DNA of 64,000 bases from Balaenoptera acutorostrata (Eukaryota > Chordata > Mammalia > Artiodactyla > Balaenopteridae), in assembly GCF_949987535.1 (NCBI RefSeq), contig NC_080069.1, positions 48,907,269-48,971,268 on the forward strand, in the 5' to 3' direction. The notes under the pieces are model-generated. The model saw only the letters and a list, made by a program, of their open reading frames with translations. It was not told the DNA's origin and did not search any database. The position numbers and the translations under genes are program-made. Of the stretch, positions 11,751 to 23,076 are shown piece by piece (within the stretch, counting starts at the first letter, position 1; each line of letters begins with the position of its first letter).

Positions 11751-11767
11751 GAGCTGGTGTATTCTTT
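11751..11767. repeat. Right target-site duplication of the 11.6-kb insertion
   Basis: This is an exact copy of the 17-mer at 11595-11611. It is followed by 'tagccc', so the empty site would have read as one 17-mer in unique sequence. Confidence 0.9.
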
Positions 11768-12429
11768 TAGCCCAGAGATATATCTGACCATGACCATGGG
11801 ATAACTAGAATTTGCAAAATCTCTACAAGAATTCCCACTTACACCAAGCCAGGGATAGCCTTCAGTCTCAGTGCATTCTCAAGGATATTCAAGGTCAAAC
11901 ACTCTAACCTCATCCATGATACTGTCCCCAGAGGAAGCTGACATCCAGCAGACCTGATATTTTCATCAGCATCTCCAAGAACAATAACAACTTCTTCCGC
12001 TGGAAAATTGCTCCTTGACCCACATTCAGTGTCTTTCTGCTGCAACTACATTTCAACACAAATATTTTCTTGGCTTTTCAAGAGATTTTGCTTTTAACTC
12101 ACTGGAATTCCCCCCAATAACTGACCCCAGCCTCTTGCAAAGAAAAAAGCAAGGAGTTACTGAACAGAGTAGACAAAATCTCAATTAGGTCACCTTTATC
12201 AGGAAGTAAGAATCACTAAAAGCCACTTCCTCCTTAGCATTGTCAAAAAAACATTCTCTAGTTGCACAGACATTGTCGTAAAGAACATTGAAAAGATAAA
12301 AAATAAAATCACCTACATACCCATCACCATCACAAAGTTTTTATTTTCATTTTCTAATCCCTGCCTACACATGAAAATAAATGCTGCCCAGTTGGATGTA
12401 GCTTTCATACAATATTTGTAGGTTTTCTT
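11768..12429. other. Non-coding stretch, no gene recognised
   Basis: This is AT-rich sequence with no open frame of note and no repeat that I can name. Confidence 0.45.
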
Positions 12430-12790
12430 TCATTTTAGGTTATAAACATTTTTTTCCACTATTGTTGCAAAGTCTTCATTTACAACTTCTAATGGTTATA
12501 GAACAGTCCATCGATTTGTTGAGCTTATTTCATGCTTTCCTAATATTGGACTTTTAGGCAATTTTCAGATTTTCTCCAAGACAGACAATACTGCAACGAA
12601 TATCATGGTGCATAAAGCTTTGTCCCTTTATCGGATTACTTCTTTAAGAGCAATTTCCAAGAGAGAAATCCCTGTATCAAAGCATAAACCTTTCATGGCT
12701 CTTAAAATATTTTGTCCTATCCCTTTCCAATCAGGCAATATTCTTGTCCCCTGCCATTGCAATTTATGAGCACAGAGTGGGGGAATGTCT
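12430..12790 (+). mobile_element. Old LINE fragment (L1 3'-UTR-like)
   Basis: It contains the phrases of an old mammalian LINE 3' region. These are 'ggttataaacatttttttcc' near 12440, a 'tgcaacgaatatcatggtgc' block near 12592, and 'agcaatttccaagagagaaa' followed by 'cctgtatcaaagcataaacc' near 12650-12690. The same order, in another degraded copy, appears at 41000-41220. The subfamily cannot be assigned by eye. Confidence 0.5.
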
Positions 12791-14319
12791 GAGTGTGAAC
12801 TCTTAAAACAGATGAAAAAACTATTTCTCAAAAAAAGTAACCAAAGTTCATACCCAAGCCCCAAACCAAGAAGGCAGTTTCAACCAATTTCCTTCAGTTT
12901 CCTTCCTACCCTTACCGAGGCCAGATGTCCTTCTAACATTATACTTCATGGGTCATTCCTACACTCTCCCTCCAGGATCCAACATCAGGAAAATAACACC
13001 CACTTGCTCCTGCCACAGGCTGGACGACTCTGACCAGCACTCTGAGGGCAGTTTTTTCTAAGTCTGGGTCTTTTACGTCCTGACTTTTCAGGACTGATTA
13101 CTTCCTACTACTGATTACTTCCTGCTAGGATTAGTAGATTCCTCTCCTTTCGGTCCAGACCCAGCTTCTCTTTCCAGTTGCCCGGACAACTCCATCACCT
13201 CACTGAGCCTCTGATGTCCTAAAATGGAACTGCTCTCTTTCTAGCTTCTCTAGTTTCTTCAAGTCCCAATGCCTCCCTATCACCATTATTTCATAGTTTT
13301 AAGACTTAGGGGGAAACAACGACCTTTCCCAAAGGAAGGAGAGGAGGAGACTGAAAGTATTATTCAAACTCTCAATAAAAGCATAAAGCAAGCAAGGAGA
13401 GGAGCAATAACAAGACAGATACCCTCCCAAAGCCCCAGCCAGGAAAAAGAAATAAGTTTCCTTCCTTCAACAAAATTATTAAGTTTAAAGATTAGGTTTC
13501 TGTTTAATAAATGCAAGTTCACACAGCGGAGGCAACTCCAAGCTAGTGATGTTTGCCAGATGCCAGAAGTTCCAGATACTGGACAGCCCTGGAGAATTAG
13601 CCCTATGCATCAAGGTCACCTGAACTGAGATTCTCCACAAATATTCTACCGTCATATCCTAGCTGATGGACACACACAAAATCAAAAGCTTGCTGACACA
13701 GGAGAAGAGGTTTGGCGTAAGTCAGTGCTTAGGCAGTACTCAGGTTGGGGCAATAGTCAAAGTAGACTTCTAGATGATTCTATATCATTGACAAGACAGT
13801 GCCTAAGCTTCAAACCTCTAGACTGCAGCTATCCAGGCTTGTTTTAAAAAGGAAAAAAGAACAAAACAAAAAAAAACAATGGTTATTTATTTTTTCTTTT
13901 CAATTCATCCATGTTAAAAATAATGTCTTGTCTTCTTTGGTAGGATTTGACTAGAATGTGGATAAAACACACAGAAATTCATGTTCTAAGACTTGAGAGC
14001 AAGAGTAAGAAGATGCAGATGCAGATTTACAAAACAAGGCAATTCCCAGTTAAGCATTTACTACTCTCCTCTAGCACTCAGCTCAGAATCACAACTCACT
14101 GGACCAAGACACAAGATCAAGGTCAAATATCTGCCCTCTCTGAGCATAAAGTTCAGTTTCCCTGATGTTATAAACATTGATCTCTTTAATTGAAGACTAT
14201 GGAATTTCTACCTAAAGTCTAGAAACCTGCAGCTCTATTTGAGGAATTTCAGAAATATGGAAGTCAGTTTAATAGAGAAAAGTGAGGAAGTAAAGAAAAA
14301 GGAATGGGGGTGGGGGGAG
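12791..14319. other. Non-coding stretch, no gene recognised
   Basis: I saw no exon or clear repeat. A short direct duplication (ctgattacttcct twice, near 13094 and 13110) and an A-rich patch at 13850-13877 are the only features seen. Confidence 0.45.
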
Positions 14320-14500
14320 GCAGTATTATTCCCTACCATGGGTCAAGCATTTCACCTTTATTATTTCACTACTAGGAAGCTGTTATTTTCACCATCAGAA
14401 AACAAGGAAAGCAAAACAGAAAGGATAAGTGAGTTGTTAAAACCATGCAAAAATAAGTGGCAGAGCCACATTTGAACTTGGACCCAGTGTTTCTCCCCAC
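14320..14500 (-). mobile_element. MIR SINE fossil, inverted
   Basis: It has the inverted MIR order: 'ccatgggtcaagcatttcac', 'ctgttattttcaccatcaga', and 'gtggcagagccacatttgaa' followed by 'cttggacccagtg'. This is a moderately decayed copy. Confidence 0.75.
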
Positions 14501-14694
14501 CCCACGCAGCTGGATTCACATACCAGAAGTCCACTGAAGTCAACACTGAGGTAACTGCAGAAATTCTAGAACATAAGCTCCACAGAATAATATAAGCATC
14601 AGAAGAGTATGGGTCTCACACATGCTCAATAAATGTTAGCTATCCATTATTAGCCCAATATGTTCATTTAGTAAATAAATAAATTTGGATTCTC

Positions 14695-14965
14695 AATTAG
14701 TTTCACTCCATTGTAATAATAGCTACTATTTATTTTGTGTTTACTCTGTGTCAGGCACCACGGTTAAGTGCTTGAAATGATTTATTTCATTTAATTTCCA
14801 CAACATTTCTCTGAAGTAGAATTTATTATCCACATTTTACAAATGAGGAAACGCAGACTCAGAAAGAGGAAAAGCTTGACTAAGGTTAGAAAATCACCAT
14901 GTGACAGAATTAGGTTTCAAACACAGACCTCGACCCCCATGGTCTGGGCTCTTAATCATTTCATT
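14695..14965 (-). mobile_element. MIR SINE fossil, inverted, nearly full length
   Basis: The inverted MIR order is complete: 'agctactatttattttgtgt', 'actctgtgtcaggcacca', 'tttaatttccacaac', 'ccacattttacaaatgagga', 'gtgacagaattaggtttcaa' and 'tctgggctcttaatca'. Two inverted MIRs lie within 650 bp here. Confidence 0.88.
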
Positions 14966-15554
14966 GTCCTGCCCTTCACCTCCCCACCCCCAGTCGCCAA
15001 TGAAACTCAGTTGATTTATAATCCATAAATCAGAACAGGTGATGTAGATAAAAAGAAGGGGGGGGATGGGATGAACTTCTTCATATAAAGTGGATCTCAC
15101 CATGCAGTTGCTCGGTGGAAGGTCTTAGAGATGGAAAGGGAACGGAGATAGACTTTCAAGGCAGGCAGACCACCTAGCACAGCCTGGGGTTCAGGTATGT
15201 CATTACTGTCTACAGCGCAAACCCTGGTGCACTGGTATCAGGCGTCCTCTGGTGCACTTCCAAGGCAATGTAAGCTCAGAAAGTTTGCAGCCCATGTAGT
15301 CGGACATGAACAGGAATTTGCCAAATCCGAAGGCAGAAAGCAGGATGATTTCAAAAGCATGATGCTCTCACAGGAGTTTTCAGATCCAGGTAGAAGGTGA
15401 ACCTTTAGTCTCAAAGAAATGAAGTCCGAGTCCTGATGACAAATTGAAATTATAGCGGAGTAACCACAGTTCAGGTATACACAAATGGAATCAGGCAGCC
15501 ATTGAGGATCTGGTCCCAGACATATCCCTGTACTACTGAAAACCTGAAATTTCT
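14966..15554. other. Non-coding stretch, no gene recognised
   Basis: I saw no clear repeat or exon. A short G-run near 15059-15067 is the only low-complexity feature. Confidence 0.4.
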
Positions 15555-15925
15555 TTGAGCTGTACCAGACCCAAGCACACCATTGGCAGTATTCAGAACA
15601 ACATCCGCCAGCAGCAACCTTATGGTCTCAAGGTCTCCCCTTGTTCAGACCCCCACCAATCCTTACTTAATAAGCACCCTTACTTCTTGCCAGCCCCAAT
15701 TATAATTCTTGATAAAAAAATTCATGCAACTAACTGTAACCTTGCAGTTTTTTGCCTTTGTAAGCCTCTCCCATTTTGTAGCGCAGTGGAACACAATTCA
15801 AGTGCTCTTGAATCTGTGTCTCCCGGGTTGCAGTCCTAACAAACCGCAAATAACCCCCTTTTTTTATTTCAATCAGTTGTCCGTTTCTGAAATGTTGGCT
15901 AACAATCCCATTGGCCAGACAGTTT
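15555..15925 (+). mobile_element. Candidate LTR-like sequence
   Basis: The 3' half (near 15755-15860) has the composition and order of a retroviral-type LTR R/U5 region: 'gcctttgtaagcctctccca', 'cttgaatctgtgtctcccgg', 'gttgcagtcctaacaaacc', then a T-rich end. I could not find sharp TG...CA ends, a target-site duplication or internal viral sequence. It could be another old repeat. No coding part is present. Confidence 0.3.
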
Positions 15926-17224
15926 CAGAACAGATGCCCTTAAAGGCATAAGAATACCAAGTTCTCAGAAAAGCGGGCTTCCATTCAGGGCAGAAGGCAG
16001 GAGGGAAGGACTGGAGGAGAGGCGTTCTGCCTTCTCAGTGAGAGAGGGACCATCTATAACTGTGCCATGGTCTGCATGTCAGATACAAACACCTGTCTCC
16101 CCAGCCAACACGTGAGCTAGTAGAACAGAAAGATTTCAAAAGTGACAAGGTGTAGAGTAAATATGCCGTGCTACAGGGCAACACTAAAGGGTTTGCTGGA
16201 ATCACTGCAAGCAGAGCACACAGCCAGCCTAGCCAGGGAAGGGAAACTGCATTGAGGGATAGATGTGATGGCAGTGTCACGATCATCGGGCAAGTGAGGG
16301 ACTGGAAAAGCCTATTAGAGAAAGGACAGAGCGATGTCACAGAGGTGCCTCTGACAGGTGGAGTCCTTGAGGAAGAGGGACAAGCCAAAGTACAAAGGAG
16401 AAAATGTTATGGCTTCTTGCCACTCTCCCTCTTACCCCAAAATCACATCATCACACCAAAGAATGACATAAATGCATGAAGTTCGGTACAGTTGTTTAAA
16501 AGCAAGCTGAGGCATTTGACTGAGATATATAGAGATATATGCTAAAAAATGTAGCATGCCGTGACATTTAAATTTATTAGCTGACAAACATTGTGTTGTA
16601 CCATCTGCTGTTCCATGCTAAACTTCCTGTAACTAAAGATGCACAAACCCTAGAGAATAAGCATTAGGTAAAATAGATTCATTTTATATAATTGAACATA
16701 ATTGTGCATGTAATGTTTTAAAGTAATATTACTGAACAGCTGTGCAAATAATAGAAGGGTTATTCCCCATAGACCATATGCTGGCGATGAGATATGAAGG
16801 CAGCAGTCTAACCAACCAGTGAACCCGCAACCTCACTGGGATGACATGATGGCATGCTTTAGGAAAAAAAAAAAAAAAGTGCAGGTTAAAAGCAGAAACA
16901 GAAGCAGAGCACCAGAGAACTCAGAAGCAAAGGGGCAATGTTATCCCCCTATTCCCAGTGCAGAGAAAGGGCAGTGCCCTTGCATTTTGCCATCCTTAGC
17001 TCCTGTCACCCTCTGTTCTGCCCAAGGTTAACTTTGTCTGCATGGCCTCTCTTCCTTCTCCATAATTTTTATGATGTTTTCAATATTCTCCTTTTACAAC
17101 CACATGCTGACTAATCACAAGGAGACACGTCTCCTATGGCTTTACATTCTGTTTTAAAATAATATGGCAAGTGAGCTCTTGTTTGCCTTCTCAATAAACT
17201 TTTTCAGGGATCTTCATGTAAATC
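15926..17224. other. Non-coding stretch, no gene recognised
   Basis: I recognised no exon or named repeat. A 15-A run lies at about 16863-16877 without a retroelement body in front of it. Confidence 0.45.
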
Positions 17225-17300
17225 ATAATTTTTCTCCATTATATGGGTAGAATTTATTATTCCCACTTTAAAGATGAGAAAACTGAGGCTTGGTGTTTTA
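17225..17300 (-). mobile_element. MIR fragment, inverted
   Basis: A short central MIR phrase is present: 'tttattattcccactttaaa' followed by 'gatgagaaaactgaggct'. Both ends are lost. Confidence 0.5.
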
Positions 17301-17418
17301 GTCAATCAGCAAGTGTTTACTTAGTACCTAGTATGGGCCAAGTTTGTACAAGTCATTTGCCTATAGTGGGACAAGTACATAATGGCAAAGCTAAGGATTA
17401 AGATGTAATGCTTTGTTC

Positions 17419-17759
17419 AGGGCTTCCCTGGTGGCGCAGTGGTTGAGAGTCTGCCTGCCGATGCAGGGGACACGGGTTCCAGCCCTGGTCTGGGAAGATC
17501 CCACATGCCGCGGAGCAACTAGGCCCGTGAGCCACAACTATTGAGCCTGCGCGTCTGGAGCCTGTGCTCCGCAACAAGAGAGGCCGCGATAGTGAGAGGC
17601 CCGCGCACTGCGATGAAGAGTGGCCCCCGCTCGCCGCAACTGGAGAAAGCCCTCGCACAGAAACGAAGACCCAACACAGCCAAAAATAAATAAATAAATA
17701 AATAAATAATTAAAAATGAATATCTGCTTAAAAAAAAATTGTCTTTAAAAAAAAAAAAA
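17419..17759 (+). mobile_element. CHR-type SINE, young long subfamily
   Basis: The tRNA-derived head has an intact Pol III A box (TGGCGCAGTGG) at 17432, but the B box carries a G-to-C change (GGTTCCAGCCC instead of GGTTCGAGCCC). The body then matches the other young copies through the 'aacgaagacccaacacagcc' end and an (AAAT)n plus A-rich tail. It is flanked by long target-site duplications, agatgtaatgctttgttc at 17401-17418 and agatgcaatgctttgttc at 17760-17777, with one mismatch in 18. It belongs to the same subfamily as the copies at 23.1, 26.6, 37.5 and 50.9 kb. Confidence 0.96.
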
Positions 17760-17777
17760 AGATGCAATGCTTTGTTC

Positions 17778-20016
17778 TTTACGTTAGTTCCTTTAGTGGT
17801 TCACTGCTAAATGACTTTGGACAGGCTGCTTAGTATGTCTACGACTCATGTTCAACATTTATGAAAGAGGAACAAAAAAATCACCTAATTGAAATGTATC
17901 CACATGTACCCATTTGATCAGATATAAAAATTTTTAACATCTGACCAAAATAAGTCCATAAACATCAAGTCAATGTAGTCCCTCTCAGCCCTTGATTATT
18001 CTATTCATTCTATTCCACCCTTTCCTATAAAGCTTGTTACCATTTCTTTTCAAACCTGCTTCGCTATAGTGACCATTTCCAGTCTGTGAAATAAGACAAG
18101 ATATATATTTTTTCTGATGTATTATGCTAAGAAGTGTCTTACGTACAGGTTAACTATTGTAAATTGTCTCAGTATTCACTGTATTATACATTTCACATTG
18201 TTCTGCCTATAATATTAAAGATTGGTCTCTTGGAAAATATTATAAAGGAATTTAACTATACATAAATATTAATAGGTGCAATAAAATAAGAACAGCATAA
18301 AAGTATTTCAGTACTGAAAGTTAAATGCGTTGGAGCCTAAGGAGAGTCTTTTACTCTTTTTCCTTTTGTAAATGACTTTAAACTCACTTAAGATGATGAA
18401 ATTGTTTTGAAAAAATGAAAATAACAAAATACAAAAATATATTTATTACAGTATATTAAGGAGAGGAGTTAGTGGTTTAGAAATTCCCAAAATGACAAAA
18501 GTATAATATTCTAGAATTGAAACAAGTCATCACAGTTACTCAAATATCATTCTCCACAACAGTGTAATGACTTTTTTACTAACACTCCAACAAATATAAT
18601 AATCTCAAAGTATTTAAAGGTTGAGTGAAGGTTATGAGGAAAGAGTTACTGAAGCCAATAAATATCAAACTTGGAGCTGACATTTGGTCTCAAATCCCCA
18701 GTGTTTGCAAGAATTTCAGCACAGGTGGTAAGTACAATCACCGTATGTTCAAACTAGAGACATCTGCAGAATCAGAACCAAGAAATTGTCAACTTAAATG
18801 CATGTTCTTTTGGGGAGGGAGAGTAGTTATTTAAAAGTACAGTGAGAATAATTCAGCTTAATCCTAATTCGCTTGAAAAACTAAAGATTAACCCAATCTG
18901 TCAAGTGGAGTTCTGATCAATGAGTCTCTTTTCTAAACACATTCCAAAAGGATCTATGCAATTTGGATGAGGGATTATGGTTAAAAATATAATTAAATGT
19001 AAAAGATTTTGTAATCTCAGTATCTCTGATCTCTTTTCACGAATTCAGGAAGTGGAAGTTGGGTTATATCTCTATAGAAATTCTACAATTATCTGAAAAC
19101 CATGAAAATCCAGATAGAATGTAACCCTTCCAAGGTAGTTTTCATTTTCACATCCACTTGGAAATAAATACATTGGCTTAAAAAGTAAAATTTCAACCCC
19201 CTTGTCTGATCAGTTTCAGGAGACTCAGCCTCAGAAACAAGTAGCAAAGCCTGTCAACTTTCAGAAATGTCCAAAATCTATCTCTCTTCACCTCCAACAC
19301 TACTGCACTGGCCCAAATTACAGAAATGAGTGGATGCAAGTGTGTCCTCCCCATTTCCATTACCACTTCCTCAATTCACTATTTACATAGGGCCAGAACC
19401 ATCCCAGTTATAACATACTTTTGGAGGAGGCTACCCACCCATGACCCTCCTTGTCTTCATTCTACTCCTCCCTAGTCACAGTTGATTGGACCCTTGATCC
19501 AAGCGGGGTCACTGAGATTCTGTATCCTGGAATCTGAATTAGGATTCATAGCATCAAGTCGTTCTCTGTTGATCACTTGATGTAAGATCTATACATTTGA
19601 TAGCTATAGAAGTGTCTGCCTTCTACCATATGCACAAAAGAGAAAAACAAAAGTCAAGCTTGGGAAAGAGAAGATGCAGCAAATGCTCAGAAGCAAATGG
19701 AGACAAAAGTCTGTGCTGAGAGAGTGAAGGAGACAGACAGACAGAGAACGAACCAGCACCTCGATTCACGATGCCTTGCCAGTTGCTGATTGTAGGCACT
19801 TATTGGGGGCCATAGTTCCATAAAATACCTCTACGCCCTTATAACAAATTCTCAGGACTTATCAACAGTGACTTCAAACCTACCACTAGAGATGCAGGGC
19901 CAATGGCTTCCTTAGACTTCACCAGCTCCCATAATTCAGAAAGATCTAATCCCTATAATAAATTTTACTTATAGCTACTCTGCTTCCCTGATAAAACACT
20001 AACTGATACACAAAGC
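17778..20016. other. Non-coding, AT-rich stretch
   Basis: Over about 2.2 kb I recognised no exon or repeat apart from possible weak MIR text at 17800-17880. A small 8-bp-arm hairpin (catcaagt/acttgatg) lies at about 19552-19582, and a (CAGA)-like patch near 19733. Confidence 0.45.
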
Positions 20017-20197
20017 CTGCAATTAGACCACCTGTTTTCCTGCACTGACTAGCTGAGTGAAGTCAAGGAAGTCACTTCTCTAAGCTTCAGTTCTGTCATC
20101 TGTAAAATGGGGGTAATAATTCCCTCCTTATAGGCCTCTTTAGAGTATTGAAGGAGTTATATGTTAAATGCTTATCTTATAACCTTGTACCTTCATC
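20017..20197 (+). mobile_element. MIR SINE fossil
   Basis: MIR order: 'gactagctgagtgaagtca', 'gtcacttctctaagcttcag', 'ttctgtcatctgtaaaatgg', 'gggtaataattccctcctta' and 'tgttaaatgcttatct'. Its 3' end merges into a CAT/ATT triplet patch that begins the duplicated block next to it. Confidence 0.85.
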
Positions 20198-20199
20198 CT

Positions 20200-20420
20200 C
20201 ATCATCATTATTATTATTAAAACAAGCCTATATTATAAATCTACTATGTGTTACAAGCTGAACTTATTAATGAGAAGTTTTAACTGCTGGTATGTTCTTC
20301 CAGAGGACATATTAGAAAACAGAATTTTAAGAGCTATTGTTTTTGCTTTATCCTAATTCAGAGTCAGCTCTGTGCTCGCAGGAGGTGAAACAACCTTCTA
20401 ACACAGGACCTATTTTTAAC
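20200..20420 (+). repeat. Local direct duplication, copy 1
   Basis: About 221 bp starting in a CATCATTATTATT patch and ending near 'acacaggacctatttttaa'. It aligns end to end with 21654-21877 in the same orientation. Long identical stretches include 'cctatattataaatctacta' plus the next six bases, 'gagaagttttaactgctggt' and 'ttttatcctaat'. Identity by eye is roughly 80%. Sequence outside the block does not align. Confidence 0.85.
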
Positions 20421-21653
20421 CTAATGGTAATTATGCTATACACAATTATCTCCAGCCTGTTCATTTACTTTTGCTAATTTTTCTCTTATCGGGATAGTAC
20501 TGTGGCATCTGAACCAAAGGAGGCCAATACAATAACAACAAAAAGTGCTGATAGGACACTCGAGTCTAAAGCAACAGCAGCTTTAGACTGTGTTTAGAGG
20601 GTTCAGCCAAAGGGCAATGTTCAGCCCAGGAAATGTGCTAATGGGTGGTCAAAACTCCGGTGTCAGTGCCAGATGGACCAGTGGTCTTAGACATCGCCTC
20701 TAAGGGAGTCAACAACACGTCCTGCGCTGCTCCAGCCAGCTAGGCAGTGTCTGTGCATTCCCTTTTTGAACAAAGGGTAACTCTGGCAATGGCTGCAACT
20801 CCACTGAGGATGTCCTCTATTTTTAAACTCTTGAATTTCACTTTCCTAACCTGACAAAACGTTCTGTGTTAGATGACACATGGATGCAGGACAATTCCAC
20901 AGGAACCTTCAGAGAGAAAAGACTGTCTGCTCTTATTAGATCTGACGGCTAGGCAATACGTATGCTGCTGATCTATAAAAGCTGTGAGGACAAGAAAGCT
21001 TTAAATTGGGTTAAGGTGACTTAAGGCAGAATTTGAGATGCCAGTTGCTTCAGAAATGAAACTGGGCTGACATTTCCTCCAAAGTCCCCTCCAGGGAAAG
21101 AAGGGGGGTAGGTACTCGAACCACAGAGACACACAAGAGCATCATAGCTGAAGACCATGCAGCAAACAGAATCCAATGTAAAGAGAAGGGGCAGGAATGC
21201 AGAGTGAGGAGGGTAAGAAAAAAGTGAAGCCTGACTTACCTAAGAGAAAGGGAGCCTAAAGGGGCATGACAGTCACCCCTGCCATGGTCAAGCCACCAAG
21301 ACACTTCAGACACAACCGCAATGGAGGAGCGTTAACACGCGGCTGCTATGGAGACAGGAAGAAAGAAATCAGCCTTAATTTATTTCATTTAACAAACATG
21401 TACTGAAGTCCTAGTACAAGTCAGCCTTGTTGGGACCAGCAAGATTAAGACTCCCATATATAAGTGTGTCTCAGAGGGATCAAAAATAAAGATCGAAGTT
21501 CTGCTCGAAGAGGGCATTCTGAATCTGTTCTGGCAAGAAATAAGTTGAGGTTCTAGAGTTTTGTGCCATGTAACAGAAAAGGGCTAATTTAGATCTGAAA
21601 GCATAAAGGGAAAGTTTTATAAATAGACCATTTCTCTAAGAACGTAGTCTGGC
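20421..21653. other. Spacer between the two duplicated copies
   Basis: About 1.2 kb of unique-looking sequence, with no exon, primer-binding site or retroviral coding text that I can recognise. This argues against reading the flanking copies as the two LTRs of one element. Confidence 0.5.
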
Positions 21654-21877
21654 CATCATCATCATTATTATTACTCTACAAAAAACCTATATTATAAATC
21701 TACTATGTGTTATAAGTTGGACTTATTAGTGAGAAGTTTTAACTGCTGGTATGCTCTTCTGGAAGATATATTAGAAAAAAAGAATTTAGGTGGAATTGTG
21801 TTTGTTTTATCCTAATGCAGAGTCAGCCATATCCTGGAAAGAGGTGATACAACATCCCAACACAGCATCTTCTTAAC
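21654..21877 (+). repeat. Local direct duplication, copy 2
   Basis: This is the second copy of the block at 20200-20420, again starting in a CATCATCATTATTATT patch. Differences are scattered substitutions and a few 1-3 base indels, which suggests an old event. I cannot name it as a known repeat family. It is either a local duplication or two copies of an unrecognised interspersed repeat. Confidence 0.85.
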
Positions 21878-22339
21878 ACTTGGAAAGTGTTAACTGACTG
21901 CCTTTAGGCAGACTTGTAACCCTGAGGATTTCTAATGCTAGTGGATACTTTGGCTGCAGAAGTTTACTCCTAGCTACCTTCTCTGCAATTCACATCAGCC
22001 AGTCATAGTGCTGACTGAGCTCTCTCTGTGTCAATAATGGGATGTCTCCGTGAGCAGTCAGCTCTGTGTGCTCTCCTTAACCTGCCTCCAATGAGCCATG
22101 GATTCCAGGTTGAACTGTGAGACCTCGAACCCGCTAAGACTAGAACGGTTTCAGAACACTCTCAGAAAACACTTTGGTATTATAAGCACCCATCAAATGG
22201 AAACAACAGTGCCACACGATTAGGAGCTAAAGTATTTCTCCATCATCTACGACAAAATGTCTAAAGCTGAGTAAACAGATCTTCTCCCACCTCCTTGGCG
22301 CCATCTTGAAGGGGATCCATTTCCCTGCAAGGCAGTCTC
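21878..22339. other. Non-coding stretch, no gene recognised
   Basis: Nothing identifiable is seen in this stretch. Confidence 0.4.
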
Positions 22340-22651
22340 TCCTAAATGTCAACTCCATCTTTAAAAAATAACGTTTATGTTTTTATAGTTAAAATATGAC
22401 TGTTGAAATTTTTTAAAACATTGTTTCTCCACTCTAAAGCAATTGTTACTAATGAATTTATTTCTGTGTAGTATGTTACTACATACTCTGTTGTATGTGT
22501 TTACCATGGTTGTTACGGTTTTTCATAAATATTTTCAGAATCTGGCTTTATTTCACTTAACATTAGATCAGAAGTCATTGACCTTGATTTCGCATAACCT
22601 TCATTTGTATCATTTTTTCAAGTTCTGTATAATGTTCTATCACTGCTGTCC
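22340..22651 (+). mobile_element. Possible old LINE fragment
   Basis: A phrase near 22535-22650 ('ctggctttatttcacttaac', then 'aagttctgtataatgttcta') resembles an L1 3' region seen in many mammals. The hAT element at 22660 sits inside it. The assignment is weak. Confidence 0.3.
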
Positions 22652-22659
22652 ATTTAGAG

Positions 22660-22886
22660 CAGGGCTCCTCAACCCCCAGGCCATGGACTGCTATGGGTCC
22701 GCAGCCTGTTAGGAACCGGGCCGCACAGCAGCAGGTGAGTGGTGGGCGAGTGAGCGAAGCTTCATCTGCTTCTCCCCATCACTCACATTACCGCCTGAGC
22801 CATCCCCCCTCCCCCCCCACCCCGTCCGCGGAAAAACTGTCCTCCACGAAACCGGTCCCTCGTGCCAAAAAGGTTGGGGACCACTG
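22660..22886 (+). mobile_element. Non-autonomous hAT transposon (MER45-like)
   Basis: A 227-bp element starts CAGGGCTCCTCAACCCCC and ends AGGTTGGGGACCACTG, giving imperfect terminal inverted repeats of hAT type. It is flanked by a perfect 8-bp target-site duplication, atttagag (22652-22659 and 22887-22894), the length expected of hAT elements. The interior ('gcctgttaggaaccgggccg', 'cacagcagcaggtgagtgg') matches my memory of the Tip100-like MER45 group. It has no transposase reading frame and is immobile on its own. Confidence 0.9.
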
Positions 22887-22894
22887 ATTTAGAG

Positions 22895-23067
22895 AACTCC
22901 TAAAGTCACAACAAAGCGGGTTTTCTCTCCCTTTCCCTCACTTTCCTCTTTTTTTTTTTTTTAACAACTCACATTGTTCTGTGGAGAAAACAACCACTGT
23001 TGTGAGCATATGGGACAGATCTGTTGAAGCTCAGACTCAAGACTAAAGAGCTCTGTGATTAAAAAAC
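22895..23067. other. Short non-coding gap
   Basis: This contains a run of about 14 T near 22951-22964 and nothing else that I recognise. Confidence 0.4.
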
Positions 23068-23076
23068 ATCAAAGCT

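Noticed and set aside
17432..17482. Possible tRNA gene (A box and B box present)
   Set aside because: The boxes belong to the tRNA-derived head of the SINE. The sequence does not fold into a complete tRNA and continues into the SINE body.
17398..17767. Minus-strand open frames with the phrase GLSPVAASGGHSSSQCAGLSLSR, recurring at 23.1, 37.5, 50.9 and 60.7 kb
   Set aside because: They are antisense translations of the CHR-type SINE. The shared protein text is caused by the shared repeat and is not a gene family.
20200..21877. Retrovirus-like element with the duplicated blocks as two LTRs
   Set aside because: The copies lack TG...CA ends, and the 1.2-kb spacer has no primer-binding site, polypurine tract or viral coding text.
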